Source: Elymus sibiricus
Lineage: Eukaryota > Streptophyta > Magnoliopsida > Poales > Poaceae
DNA: 64,000 nt
Direction of reading: 5' to 3'
NCBI GenBank assembly: GCA_039707655.1
Contig: CM077665.1
Coordinates: forward strand, 84,383,954-84,447,953
Shown: piece after piece, positions 9,916-19,215 of the stretch
How the letters are laid out: each line of letters opens with the position of its first letter
Position numbering within the stretch: the first letter of the stretch is position 1
Made by a program: the position numbers and the translations under genes
The notes under the pieces: model-generated
The model's database searches: none
The model's input: only the letters and a program-made list of their open reading frames with translations
Told to the model about the DNA's origin: nothing

Positions 9916-10704
9916 TGTAGGACCGAAAGTATGTCTAGAGGGGGGTGATTAGACTACTTGACAAAATAAAAATCTAGCCTTTTCCCAAATTTTAGTGTTG
10001 GCAGATTTTAACATTCATGGCAAGTCAAGTACACCCTACACATGCATGTCTAAGAGTATAGCAGCGGAAAGTAACAACAAGCATGTATAGTAGAGGGTAG
10101 GAAGGAAGATCAAACGCAATTTGTAGACACGAAGATTTTTCCTGTGGTTCCGATAAGTGGTGCTATCGTACGTCCGCGTTTATGGAGTCTTCAACCCACG
10201 GAGGGTAACAGTCGCGAGAGTCCACGGAGGGCTCCACCCATAAGGGTCTACGAAGTAGCAACCTTGACTATTCCATAATGGCTTCCGTCCACGAAGGACT
10301 AGCCTCACTATGGGTAGATCTTCACGAAGTAGGCGATCTCCTTGCCCATACAAACTTCTTGGTTCAACTCCACAACACGAAGTAGGAGGCTCCCAAGTGA
10401 CACCTAACCAATCTAGGAGGCACCACCCTCCAAAAGGTAATAGGCTCGGTAATGTCGATGAACTCCTTGCTCTTGTGCTTCAAGATGATAGACTCCTCAA
10501 CACACAATCACTCTCTCACAGATTTGGCTTGGTAGAAGAGATTGAATTGGTGGAAAGCAACTTGGGGAGGCTACAGATCAAGATTCATATGGATGGAGTG
10601 GAATAGCTTGATCTCAACACATGAGTAGGTGGCTCCCTCTCAAAAAATAGGATAGGGCAAGTGTGGAATAGTTCTGAGTGCTTCTCTTTCGAGTAGGTGG
10701 TGGT
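9916..10704 (-). repeat. 5' LTR of the Sirevirus-like element, 3' portion
   Basis: This is the PBS-proximal 789 bases of the LTR, ending CCTACA on the minus strand at 9916. It continues at 18352 once the nested element and one copy of the GTGGT duplication are removed. The full LTR would be about 1653 bp. No gene is seen in it. Confidence 0.8.
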
Positions 10705-12227
10705 TGATACGTCTCCAACGTATCTATAATTTATGAAGTATTCATGCCATGTTTACAATAATTTTATATGATTTGTGTATGATTTGATTAGAACTAACCC
10801 GGACTGACGTTGTTTTCAGCAGAGCTACCGTGGTGTTGTTTTTGTGCACAAATAAAAGTTCTCGGAATGGGCTGAAAATTTACGGAGAATATTTTTGGAA
10901 AATATAAAAAATACTGGAGCAAAAAGATACCGGAGAGGAGTCCCGAGGCAGCCACAAGCCTAGGGGGCGCCCCCCCCCCTAGGGCGCGCCCCCCTGGCTT
11001 GTGGGTCCCTCAGGAGTCCCCCTGACTTGATTCGAACGCCAAGCACTCCTATAAATCGAGAAACCTCCAGAAAGAAACCTAGAACGGAAGTTTCGCCATC
11101 GCAAGTCTCTGTAGCCACGAAAGATCAATCTTGGCCCTCTCCGGCACCCTGCCGGAGGGGGTCACCATCACCGGAGACCATGGAGGAGGAAGACGAAGGG
11201 GCCATCATCACCATGGAGGCCAAGGACCAGAGGGAGAACCTCTCCCCACCTAGGGGGGAGGCCATGGAGGAGGAAGCACAAGGGGGAGACCCTCTCCCCC
11301 TCTCTCTCGGTGGCGCCGGAGTGCCATCGGGGGAACCATCGCCGCGGTGATCGTCTTCATCAACATCACCCTCTTCATCACCGTCCTCATATCTTTCCAG
11401 CGGTCCACTCTCCCGCATCCCGCTGTAATCCCCTACTTGAAAATCGTGCTTTATGCCACATATTATGATCCAATGATGTGTTGCCATCCTATGATGTTTT
11501 GAGTAGATTTCTTTTGTCTTATGGGTTGATTGATGATCTAGATTGGTTTGAGTTGTATGTTTATTTTGGTGCTGTCCTATGGTGCCTTCCGTGCCGTGCA
11601 CACGTGAAGGATCCCCGCTGTAGGGTGTTGCAATATGTTCATGATTTGCCTATGGTGGGTTGCTTGAGTGACAGAAGCATAAACCCGAGTAGGTGGGTTG
11701 TTGCGTATGGGATAAAGGGGACTTGATGCTTTAATGCTATGGTTGGGTTTTACCTTAATGATCTTTAGTAGTTGTGGATGCTTGCTAGAGTTCCAATCAT
11801 AAGTGCATATGATCCAAGTAGAGAAAGTATGTTAGCTTATGCCTCTCCCTCATATAAAATTGCAATAATGATTATCGATCTTGTTAACAATTGCCTAGGA
11901 CAATTCCGCACACCGACTCATCATTATTCCACACTCGCTATTTGTAATATATTGTAATATATTCTAACATGATGATAACAGCACCTATTTTTATATTTTA
12001 GTTCTCCGATATCATGCAAAGCTATTCTCTTCATACCCACAACGTAGTTTTATTTCTCGTTTCTAGTTGGAAGCAAACGTTCGGCGTACGTAGAGTCGTA
12101 TCAGTGGCAGATAGGACTTGAGAGAATATTGATCTTACCTTTAGCTCCTTGTGGGTTCGACACTCCATACTTATCACTTCCACCTTTGGAAACTGCTACG
12201 ATGATTCCTTGCACTTGGGGATTATCA
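10705..12227 (+). repeat. 5' LTR of the coding-free Gypsy element
   Basis: The 1523-bp LTR runs from TGATAC to ATTATCA. A GGGCGCGCCC palindrome (10982-10991) lies about 59 bp before a TATAAAT box (11050-11056), the likely core promoter. It differs from the 3' LTR mainly by substitutions and by the length of C tracts near 10970-10992. Confidence 0.92.
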
Positions 12228-12237
12228 AGCTCTTTTC

Positions 12238-12255
12238 TGGCGCCGTTGCCGGGGA
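12238..12255 (+). other. Primer binding site, tRNA-Asp type
   Basis: TGGCGCCGTTGCCGGGGA is complementary to the 3' end of plant tRNA-Asp (from knowledge of that tRNA). It lies 10 bases after the 5' LTR. Confidence 0.85.
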
Positions 12256-15200
12256 GCAATAGCGTGGGGTTGATATTCTCGTGTGTGCTTGTTTGCTTTC
12301 TTCACTAAGTAGATTTTGTTTTCCCTTTTTGCTTTCTTTAGTTGTGGGTGAAACAAAAAAAATTAAAAATACAAAAAGAATTACTTGCCTCTTATGCCTA
12401 AGAAGTTTTTCAAAGAGAGAAGTGATTGGAAGGTTGTGCATTGGAGAAGTGAGGGTCGACCTTGAACACTTGTGTTCATGCTCATGGAAACAATGTAGAA
12501 TTTTTCATGGAAGATTCTAAAAAATAATTTTCCCCTTGAATATATCCATTGTATTATAAAAATAATGTGCCAAGATTTGCTTTTAGGATGATTAGATTGC
12601 TTGTTTGCTTTGTGCGGTGCAAAAACAGAAACTTTGACTGTAGTGCATGAATTTACATTTCTTACTGGAATGTTAAAAGTTGTTGAAATTTTTACACAGT
12701 ACTTCTATATAAATTTTTTAATTTGTCCTAATTTTTCAGAATTTTTTGAGTTACAGAAGTATACGAAGTTTCCAGATTGCTACAGACTGTCCTGTTTTAG
12801 ACAGATTTTGTTTTCTATGCATTGTTCTCTTATTTTGATGAATCTATGGGTAGTATCGGGGGGTATGAACCATGGTGAAGTTGTACTACAGTAGATATAA
12901 TGCTAATATGAATTTGGAATGAGTTCACAACAGTACTTAAAGTAGTATTTTGCTTTATTATACTAACGGATCCCACGAGGGTTTTGTTAAGTTTTGTGTG
13001 AATGAAGTGTTCGAAGATCGAGGAGGTATCGATATAAGAAGAATACGGAGAGACAAGAGTTAAAGCTTGGGGATGCCCAAGGCACCCCAATTAAATATTT
13101 TAAGGAGACTCAAGCATCTAAGCTTGGGGATGCCCCGGAAGGCATCCCATCTTTATTCTTCAACAACTATCGGTATGCCTCGGTTTTTGTTTTGTTCACA
13201 TGATGTGCGTCTTTAGTGTTTTTCTTTTCCTTTTATGCACCCTTCTAGTATGAGATAGTCCTTCATTGATTTATAGAATGCTTCATGCGCTTCACTTAGA
13301 TCTTTTGAGTATGGCTTTATAGAATGCTTCATGGGCTTCACTTAGATCTTTTGAGTATGGCTTTGTAGAATGCTCTTTGTGCTTCACTTAAATCTTTTGA
13401 GTATGGCTTTATAGAATGCTTCGTGTGCTTCACTTATATATTTTGAGCTTGGATATTGGTTAATCTATATTAATTGTAGAATGCTCTATGAACTTCACTT
13501 ATATCTTTTAGAGTATGAATAAAATTATCATCGGAATTAGGCTTGGAAGAGTATCATTAAAATGTCATGCCTAGCTAAAAAGGCATTAAAGAAAAGCGCT
13601 TGTTGGGAGACAACCCAATATTTACCCCTACTGTTTTTGTGTGTTATCATGATTATTCTACTGTATTAACTATGTTTTATATGTTTTCTTTCAATAAAGT
13701 GGCAAGTAAAACCTTTGGGATGACTCACAAGATGAGTAGAATTGATGCTGAACCAAAACAGAAACTTTTAACTCCAGTACAGGATTTTTCATTTTTTACT
13801 GGAGCATGATAATGATCTGAAATTTTTACACAGTATTTATATACAAATTATTCAGGTTGTCCTAATTTTTCAGAATTTTTAGAGACATCGAAGTATGGTT
13901 ACACTACAGATCTTCACAGACTGTTCTGTTTTTGACAGATTCTGTTTTGCATGCATAGTTTGCTTGTTTTAGTGTTTCCATAGCTTATATTTAGTGGTAT
14001 AAATTATGGGAATGGTATAATACAGTAGGTATCATGTGGGAACAATTATGAATCTTGTCTTGACAGTACCTAAGTGAATGATTTATCTTTATTACACTAA
14101 CCCTTCTCACGAAGTTCCGTTAAGTTTTGTGTGATTGAAGTTTTCAAGTTTTGGGTGAGACACCGATATGAGGAGAATAAGGAGTGACAAGAACCTAATA
14201 TTGGGGATGCCCAAGGCACCCCCAAGGTAATATTCAAGGAAGACTCAAGCGTCTAAGCTTGGGGACGCCCCGGAAGGCATCCCCTCTTTCGTCTTCAACA
14301 TTATCGGTATATCTTACTTGGAGCTATATTTTTATTCGTCACATAATATGTGTTTTGCTTGGAGCATCATTATATATTTTTTTTCTCTATTAGGTTTTTA
14401 TTTATAATCTTGTTTTTCAATAAAAAGTTCCAAGAATTGCCTTAGGATGCTTGCATTGCATGTTTGATGTGTGCTGTGTAAAAAAAACAGAAACTTTTGC
14501 TGTAGTGTTTGAATTTTAATATTTTACTGGAACATGGAAAGTTTCTGAAATTTTTACACAGTATTTTCATATAAATTCCTTAGCATGTCCTAAATTTTCA
14601 TAATTTTTTGAGTTACGGAAGTGCACTGTTTTCATAAATTGCTACAGACTGTTCTGTTTGGACAGATTGCTGTCATAGTTTTGTTATCTACTTATTCTCT
14701 AGTTTCCATAGCCTATATTGGTAGATATAAATTGTGGAAACGATTGTAAACAGTAGATAATGTTTGAAAATTATTGTGCAACTTGTCTTGGCAGTACATG
14801 AAGTGTTGATTTATTCTGATGTGTACTAACCTATCTCACGAGTTCTTTTCGAGTTTTGTGTGGATGAAGTTTTTGAGAATAGGTGAAACCATGGTATGAG
14901 AGGATTGAACGAGATACAAAAGCTCAAGCTTGGGGATGCCCAAGGCACCCCAAGTAAATATTTCAAGAAGTCTCAAGCATCTAAGCTTGGGGATGCTACG
15001 CATCCCATCTCTCTTCATCAACAATTATCGGTTAGCCTATGTTGAACCTAAATTTTTATTCATTCACATGATGCGTGCTATTCTTGGAGCACTATTTTTA
15101 TTTTGTTTTGCTGTTTGAATAAAAGCATTGGATCTGAAATTTTGAATAAGAGAGAGAGTCCTCACATGGCTATTTAACTAATTAACTACGCATTGATCTT

Positions 15201-16815
15201 CACTTATATCTTTTTGGGAGTAGTTTGTCATTCACTCTCGTGCTTCACTTATATCCTATGAGTAAATGGTTGAATGAATTGAATATCATAAATCTGAAAT
15301 TAAATATGCTTCATATACTTATCCCATGGGGAGTAATGACTTCACACACAATAAATATAGGTGGTAAAATTTATTGAAAGTTAGCAAACACCGCATTGGT
15401 CACTTGAACAATTCATGAAAGAATATTGAAGGAAGAGAGATTCCACATATAAATATACTATCTTGGACATCTTCTATGATTGTGAGCTCATTAATTATTT
15501 TCAAACTCGAGCAAATTAATTGAAATTGGACAAGGAAGACAACTTAATGAGTTATGTTTGGGTATATTTTCATAGAAGTTATATTGTTATGGATCCTCTA
15601 ACATGTGGTGCTTGTTTAGAACCTTTTGCTAGCCAAAACTTCGTACTAAGTAGAGATACTACTTGTGCATCCAAACCCTTGAGCCAAGTTTCTTCCATGA
15701 GAGTCCACCATACCTACCTATATGCGGTATTTACCTGCCGTTCCAAGTAAATTTGCATGTGCCAAACTCTAAACCTTCAAATAATATTCTGTTTTGTATG
15801 CCCGAATCGCTCATGTAGCAACTAGGGGCGGTCAGTATCTTCCATGCTAGGTGGGTTATTCTCACGATATGTGTTGATTCACTATCATTCACGAGAAAGT
15901 GGTTGGTATTCGGGATGCCCAGTTCCATGCTCAAAAATCAAATCAAAATATAATGAAACAAAACTCCCCTAGGATTGTTGTTTGTATGGATGGTACCCGT
16001 GGATTCGGCTCGCCGTGGAGTGTGTTTGATTGGTGGAGGGGGAGTAAAAACTTTATCATTCTGTTTGGGAACCGCCTATAATGTATCTAGCATGGAAGAT
16101 GGTGAAATCTCTTGGTTGTTATGTTGACAATGAAAGCATACCTCCCAAAATTATATTCATCTCTATTTTAAACAATGAGCTCTGGCACATATGCAAATCC
16201 CTGCTTCCCTCTGCAAAGGGCCAATCTATTTACTTTCATGTTATTTACTATTCATGTTGAGTCAACTTCTTATTCCAACCTCAATCTATTAGTTGGCAAG
16301 CATCATGTGGTGGGGAAAGATCCAAACATATATATCCAGTCAAATATATTTGATCATGAATTATTATTGTTGACAATTATCTTTATGATAAATAAGTTGG
16401 GAGGCGAAACATTAAGCCCCTATCTTTCTCTGTGTTCGATGGATGCTATTTGTTCTAAAAATATGCTTTGAGTGTCAATAATCATGGAAGACTATATGAT
16501 AGTTGAGTATGTGGAATTTGCTAAATCAAAGCTCTTACATAGACCCTTCCTGAAAATAAGATGAATTGCAATTGTTCGATGACTAGGAATATGGTTTGTT
16601 AGTTTTCAAGAAACTTTCTGGTCTATACTTTAACATGTGAATAGCTTGTTACTTGATCATGAGAAGTTTTATGAGATGAGCTATTGTTTATGGTTTATAT
16701 TGATGCTAGAAAAAGTGATTGGAATTATCATTGATCAAACTTGTGCACTTGCTAGCATTCACACTTCATAAATTATTTCTTTTATCATTTACCTACTCGA
16801 GGACGAGCAGGAATT
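12256..16815 (+). other. Internal noncoding domain with repeated modules
   Basis: No gag, protease, RT or integrase frame is seen. A module of about 600-700 bases occurs three times (starting near 12615, 13755 and 14485). Each copy ends in two AAGCTTGGGG-type motifs and inverted GGGATGCC/GGCATCCC segments (around 13065-13150, 14200-14285 and 14930-15005). A 46-bp tandem repeat lies at 13273-13520. The stretch 15700-16330 resembles 36690-37260 of the Athila-like element, so the 3' noncoding parts are shared between families. Confidence 0.75.
13273..13520 (+). repeat. 46-bp tandem repeat, four copies plus one diverged
   Basis: Units starting ATAGAATGCTTC or GTAGAATGCTC begin at 13273, 13319, 13365 and 13411, exactly 46 bp apart, with a looser copy at 13476. 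Each holds a CTTCACTTA segment. Related units appear on the minus strand at 30785-30860 in the gag-PR element. Confidence 0.8.
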
Positions 16816-16829
16816 AAGCTTGGGGATGC
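16816..16829 (+). other. Polypurine tract of the coding-free Gypsy element
   Basis: AAGCTTGGGGATGC directly precedes the 3' LTR start TGATAC at 16830. It would prime plus-strand synthesis. Near-identical strings occur repeatedly inside the element. Confidence 0.7.
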
Positions 16830-18346
16830 TGATACGTCTCCAACGTATCTATAATTTATGAAGTATTCATGCCATGTTTACAATAATTTTATATGATTTG
16901 TGTATGATTTGATTAGAACTAACCCGGACTGACGCTGTTTTCAGCAGAGCTACCGTGGTGTTGTTTTTGTGCAGAAATAAAAGTTCTCGGAATGGGCTGA
17001 AAATTTACGGAGAATATTTTTGGAAAATATAAAAAATACTGGAGCAAAAAGATACCGGAGAGGAGCCCCGAGGCAGCCACAAGCCTAGGGGGCGCCCCCC
17101 CTAGGGCGCGCCCCCTGGCTTGTGGGCCCCTCGGGAGTCCCCCTGACTTGATTCCAACGCCAAGCACTCCTATAAATAGAGAAACCTCCAGAAAGAAACC
17201 TAGATCAGAAGTTCCACCGCCGCTATTCTCTGTAGCCACGAAAGATCAATCTTGGCCCTCTCCGGCACCCTGCCGGAGGGGGTCACCATCACCGGAGACC
17301 ATGGAGGAGGAAGACGGAGGGGCCATCATCACCATGGAGGCCAAGGACCAGAGGGAGAACCTCTCCCCACCTAGGGGGGAGGCCATGGAGGAGGAAGCAC
17401 AAGGGGGAGACCCTCTCCCCCTCTCTCGGTGGCGCCGGAGTGCCATCGGGGGAACCATCGCCGCGGTGATCGTCTTCATCAACATCACCCTCTTCATCAC
17501 CGTCCTAATATCTTTCCAGCGGTCCACTCTCCCGCATCCCGCTGTAATCCCCTACTTGAACATCGTGCTTTATGCCACATATTATGATCCAATGATGTGT
17601 TGCCATCCTATGATGTTTTGAGTAGATTTCTTTTGTCTTATGGGTTGATTGATGATCTAGATTGGTTTGAGTTGTATGTTTATTTTGGTGCTGTCCTATG
17701 GTGCCTTCCGTGCCGCGCACACATGAAGGATCCCCGCTGTAGGGTGTTGCAATATGTTCATGATTTGCCTATGGTGGGTTGCTTGAGTGACAGAAGCATA
17801 AACCCGAGTAGGTGGGTTGTTGCGTATGGGATAAAGGGGACTTGATGCTTTAATGCTATGGTTGGGTTTTACCTTAATGATCTTTAGTAGTTGCGGATGC
17901 TTGCTAGAGTTCCAATCATAAGTGCATATGATCCAATTAGAGAAAGTATGTTATCTTATGCCTCTCCCTCATATAAAATTGCAATAATGATTACCGATCT
18001 TGTTAACAATTGCCTAGGACAATTCCGCACACCGACTCATCATTATTCCACACTCGCTATTTGTAATATATTGTAATATATTCTAACTTGATGATAACAG
18101 CACCTATTTTTATATTTTAGTTCTCCGATATCATGCAAAGCTATTCTCTTCATACCCACAACATAGTTTTATTTCTCGTTTCTAGTTGGAAGCAAACGTT
18201 CGGCGTACGTAGAGTCGTATCAGTGGCAGATAGGACTTGAGAGAATGTTGATCTTACCTTTAGCTCCTTGTGGGTTCGACACTCCATATTTATCACTTCC
18301 ACCTTTGGAAATTGCTACAATGATTCCTTGCACTTGGGGATTATCG
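16830..18346 (+). repeat. 3' LTR of the coding-free Gypsy element
   Basis: The 1517-bp LTR is collinear with 10705-12227. The GGGCGCGCCC palindrome (17104-17113) and TATAAAT (17171-17177) are kept. Its last base is G instead of A, a likely point mutation in the conserved CA end. Confidence 0.92.
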
Positions 18347-18358
18347 GTGGTGAAGGGG

Positions 18359-18366
18359 TATATATA
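18359..18366 (-). promoter_or_regulatory. TATA box of the Sirevirus-like LTR
   Basis: The minus strand reads CCTATATATACCCC, just downstream of the palindrome array. The nested Gypsy element inserted immediately downstream (at 18347-18351), so any transcript from here would run into it. Confidence 0.6.
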
Positions 18367-18408
18367 GGCATCCCCAAAAATCCAACCGTTACACCTAAAG
18401 TGACCAAC

Positions 18409-18869
18409 TCGGTGACACCGAAGTGTAAAACTCGGTGGTACCGAGTTGCTCCAAAGGTAGCAACTTTTGAATCTCGGTGAGACCGATATATAATTCTCGG
18501 TGGTACCGATTAGGTGACCAACGGTCAGATTGCGCAACTCGGTTACGCCGATTCTCACGTCTCGGTGGTACCGATTATTGACCATGGCTAACCAGAGAGT
18601 TGGTCCAGGAACTCGGTGGGACCGATTCACAATTCTCGGTGGTACCGATTCTTGTGAATGGTTATCCAGAGAGTTGGTCCAAAAACTCGGTGAGACCGAC
18701 TTGCAAAACTCGGTGGTACCGAAGACTAAAGATGGCTAAACAGAAAGTTGGCAACCCAAACCCGGTGGCACCGAAGTGGAATCAGTTGCACCGATGTGCT
18801 AGGGTTTGGCATGGGCCTGTCTGAGTTTGGGAATCGGTGGCACCAAGTGGGAATTGTTGGTTGCACGGA
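18409..18869 (-). repeat. Array of seven palindrome pairs (TCGGTNNNACCGA)
   Basis: Starts are 18409/18432, 18474/18497, 18539/18562, 18613/18636, 18687/18710, 18762/18782 and 18834/18857. Six pairs are 23 bp apart and one is 20 bp apart. Successive pairs begin 65-75 bp apart. In the first five pairs the second member is always exactly TCGGTGGTACCGA, while the first varies in its 3-bp centre. LTR palindrome clusters are known in Sireviruses. The helical-phase pairing is what I see here; its role is unknown. Confidence 0.88.
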
Positions 18870-19215
18870 TTTTGGATATTTGGCTTTGGGCCGACTTTTG
18901 TGGAAGAGCTTGTGGGTGTTTTTGGTGACTATCTCTTCTGCACGTGGAGCATCTTGTTCACCAACAGTACCTTACCCCCTTTTAATAGTATTGGCTTTCC
19001 TATGGACTCAAAGTGATTTCTCACAAAGTAAAATGTAGAGTCCTCTTTCTTGAAGCTTTGCCAATCCATTTCCTTGCATCTTGGGGTTCTCCACAATCCT
19101 TTTGCCATCCCTATCATTGAACTTTTCCTGAAATATGCTTAGTGGAAACATTAGTTCAATGACATATATGTTGTTATTAATTACCAAAACCACCAAGGGA
19201 GCAAATGTTCTTTCA

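Larger units (their letters stand above)
10705..18346 (+). mobile_element. Complete Gypsy LTR element without coding sequence, TSD GTGGT
   Basis: The element is 7642 bp with LTRs 10705-12227 and 16830-18346, a tRNA-Asp-type PBS, and a PPT before the second LTR. The 5-bp duplication GTGGT lies at 10700-10704 and 18347-18351. The internal 4.6 kb holds no gag or pol frame, so the element is non-autonomous. The LTRs differ at roughly 30 positions by hand count (about 2%), fewer than the host element's LTRs, which agrees with later insertion. The 3' LTR ends in TCG instead of TCA. The start TGATACGTCTCC and the tRNA-Asp primer point to the Gypsy/Athila-like group. Confidence 0.92.
3037..19215 (-). 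mobile_element. Sirevirus-like Copia retrotransposon, non-autonomous, with nested insertion
   Basis: The order on the minus strand is: 5' LTR (19215-18352 and 10704-9916, split by a nested element), initiator-Met PBS (9913-9902), gag (9862-7677, frameshifted), an internal promoter-like module (about 6800-6160), an env-like ORF (6070-3920), polypurine motifs, and the start of the 3' LTR (3422-3037). The 3' LTR is cut off by the orphan LTR at 3036. No protease, integrase, RT or RNase H sequence is present. Copia-type gag, an env-like ORF, several PPT-like motifs and LTR palindromes are hallmarks of the Sirevirus (SIRE/Maximus) lineage. The lineage call is inference from these features. Confidence 0.75.
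18352..19215 (-). repeat. 5' LTR of the Sirevirus-like element, 5' portion
   Basis: This is the upstream 864 bases of the LTR, starting TGAAAG at 19215. It carries the palindrome array (18409-18869) and a TATATATA box (18359-18366) on the minus strand. The five bases outside the LTR, TCCGC, would be the target duplication, but the other copy was lost when the left side was replaced. Confidence 0.85.

Noticed and set aside
13273..13520. Direct repeats considered as a CRISPR-like array
   Set aside because: The 46-bp units are contiguous with no unique spacers, and the context is a plant retrotransposon.
17148..17621. Open frame of 157 codons, also partly present at 11027-11350
   Set aside because: It lies within both LTRs of the coding-free element over the GC-rich R region; indels between the copies change its frame.
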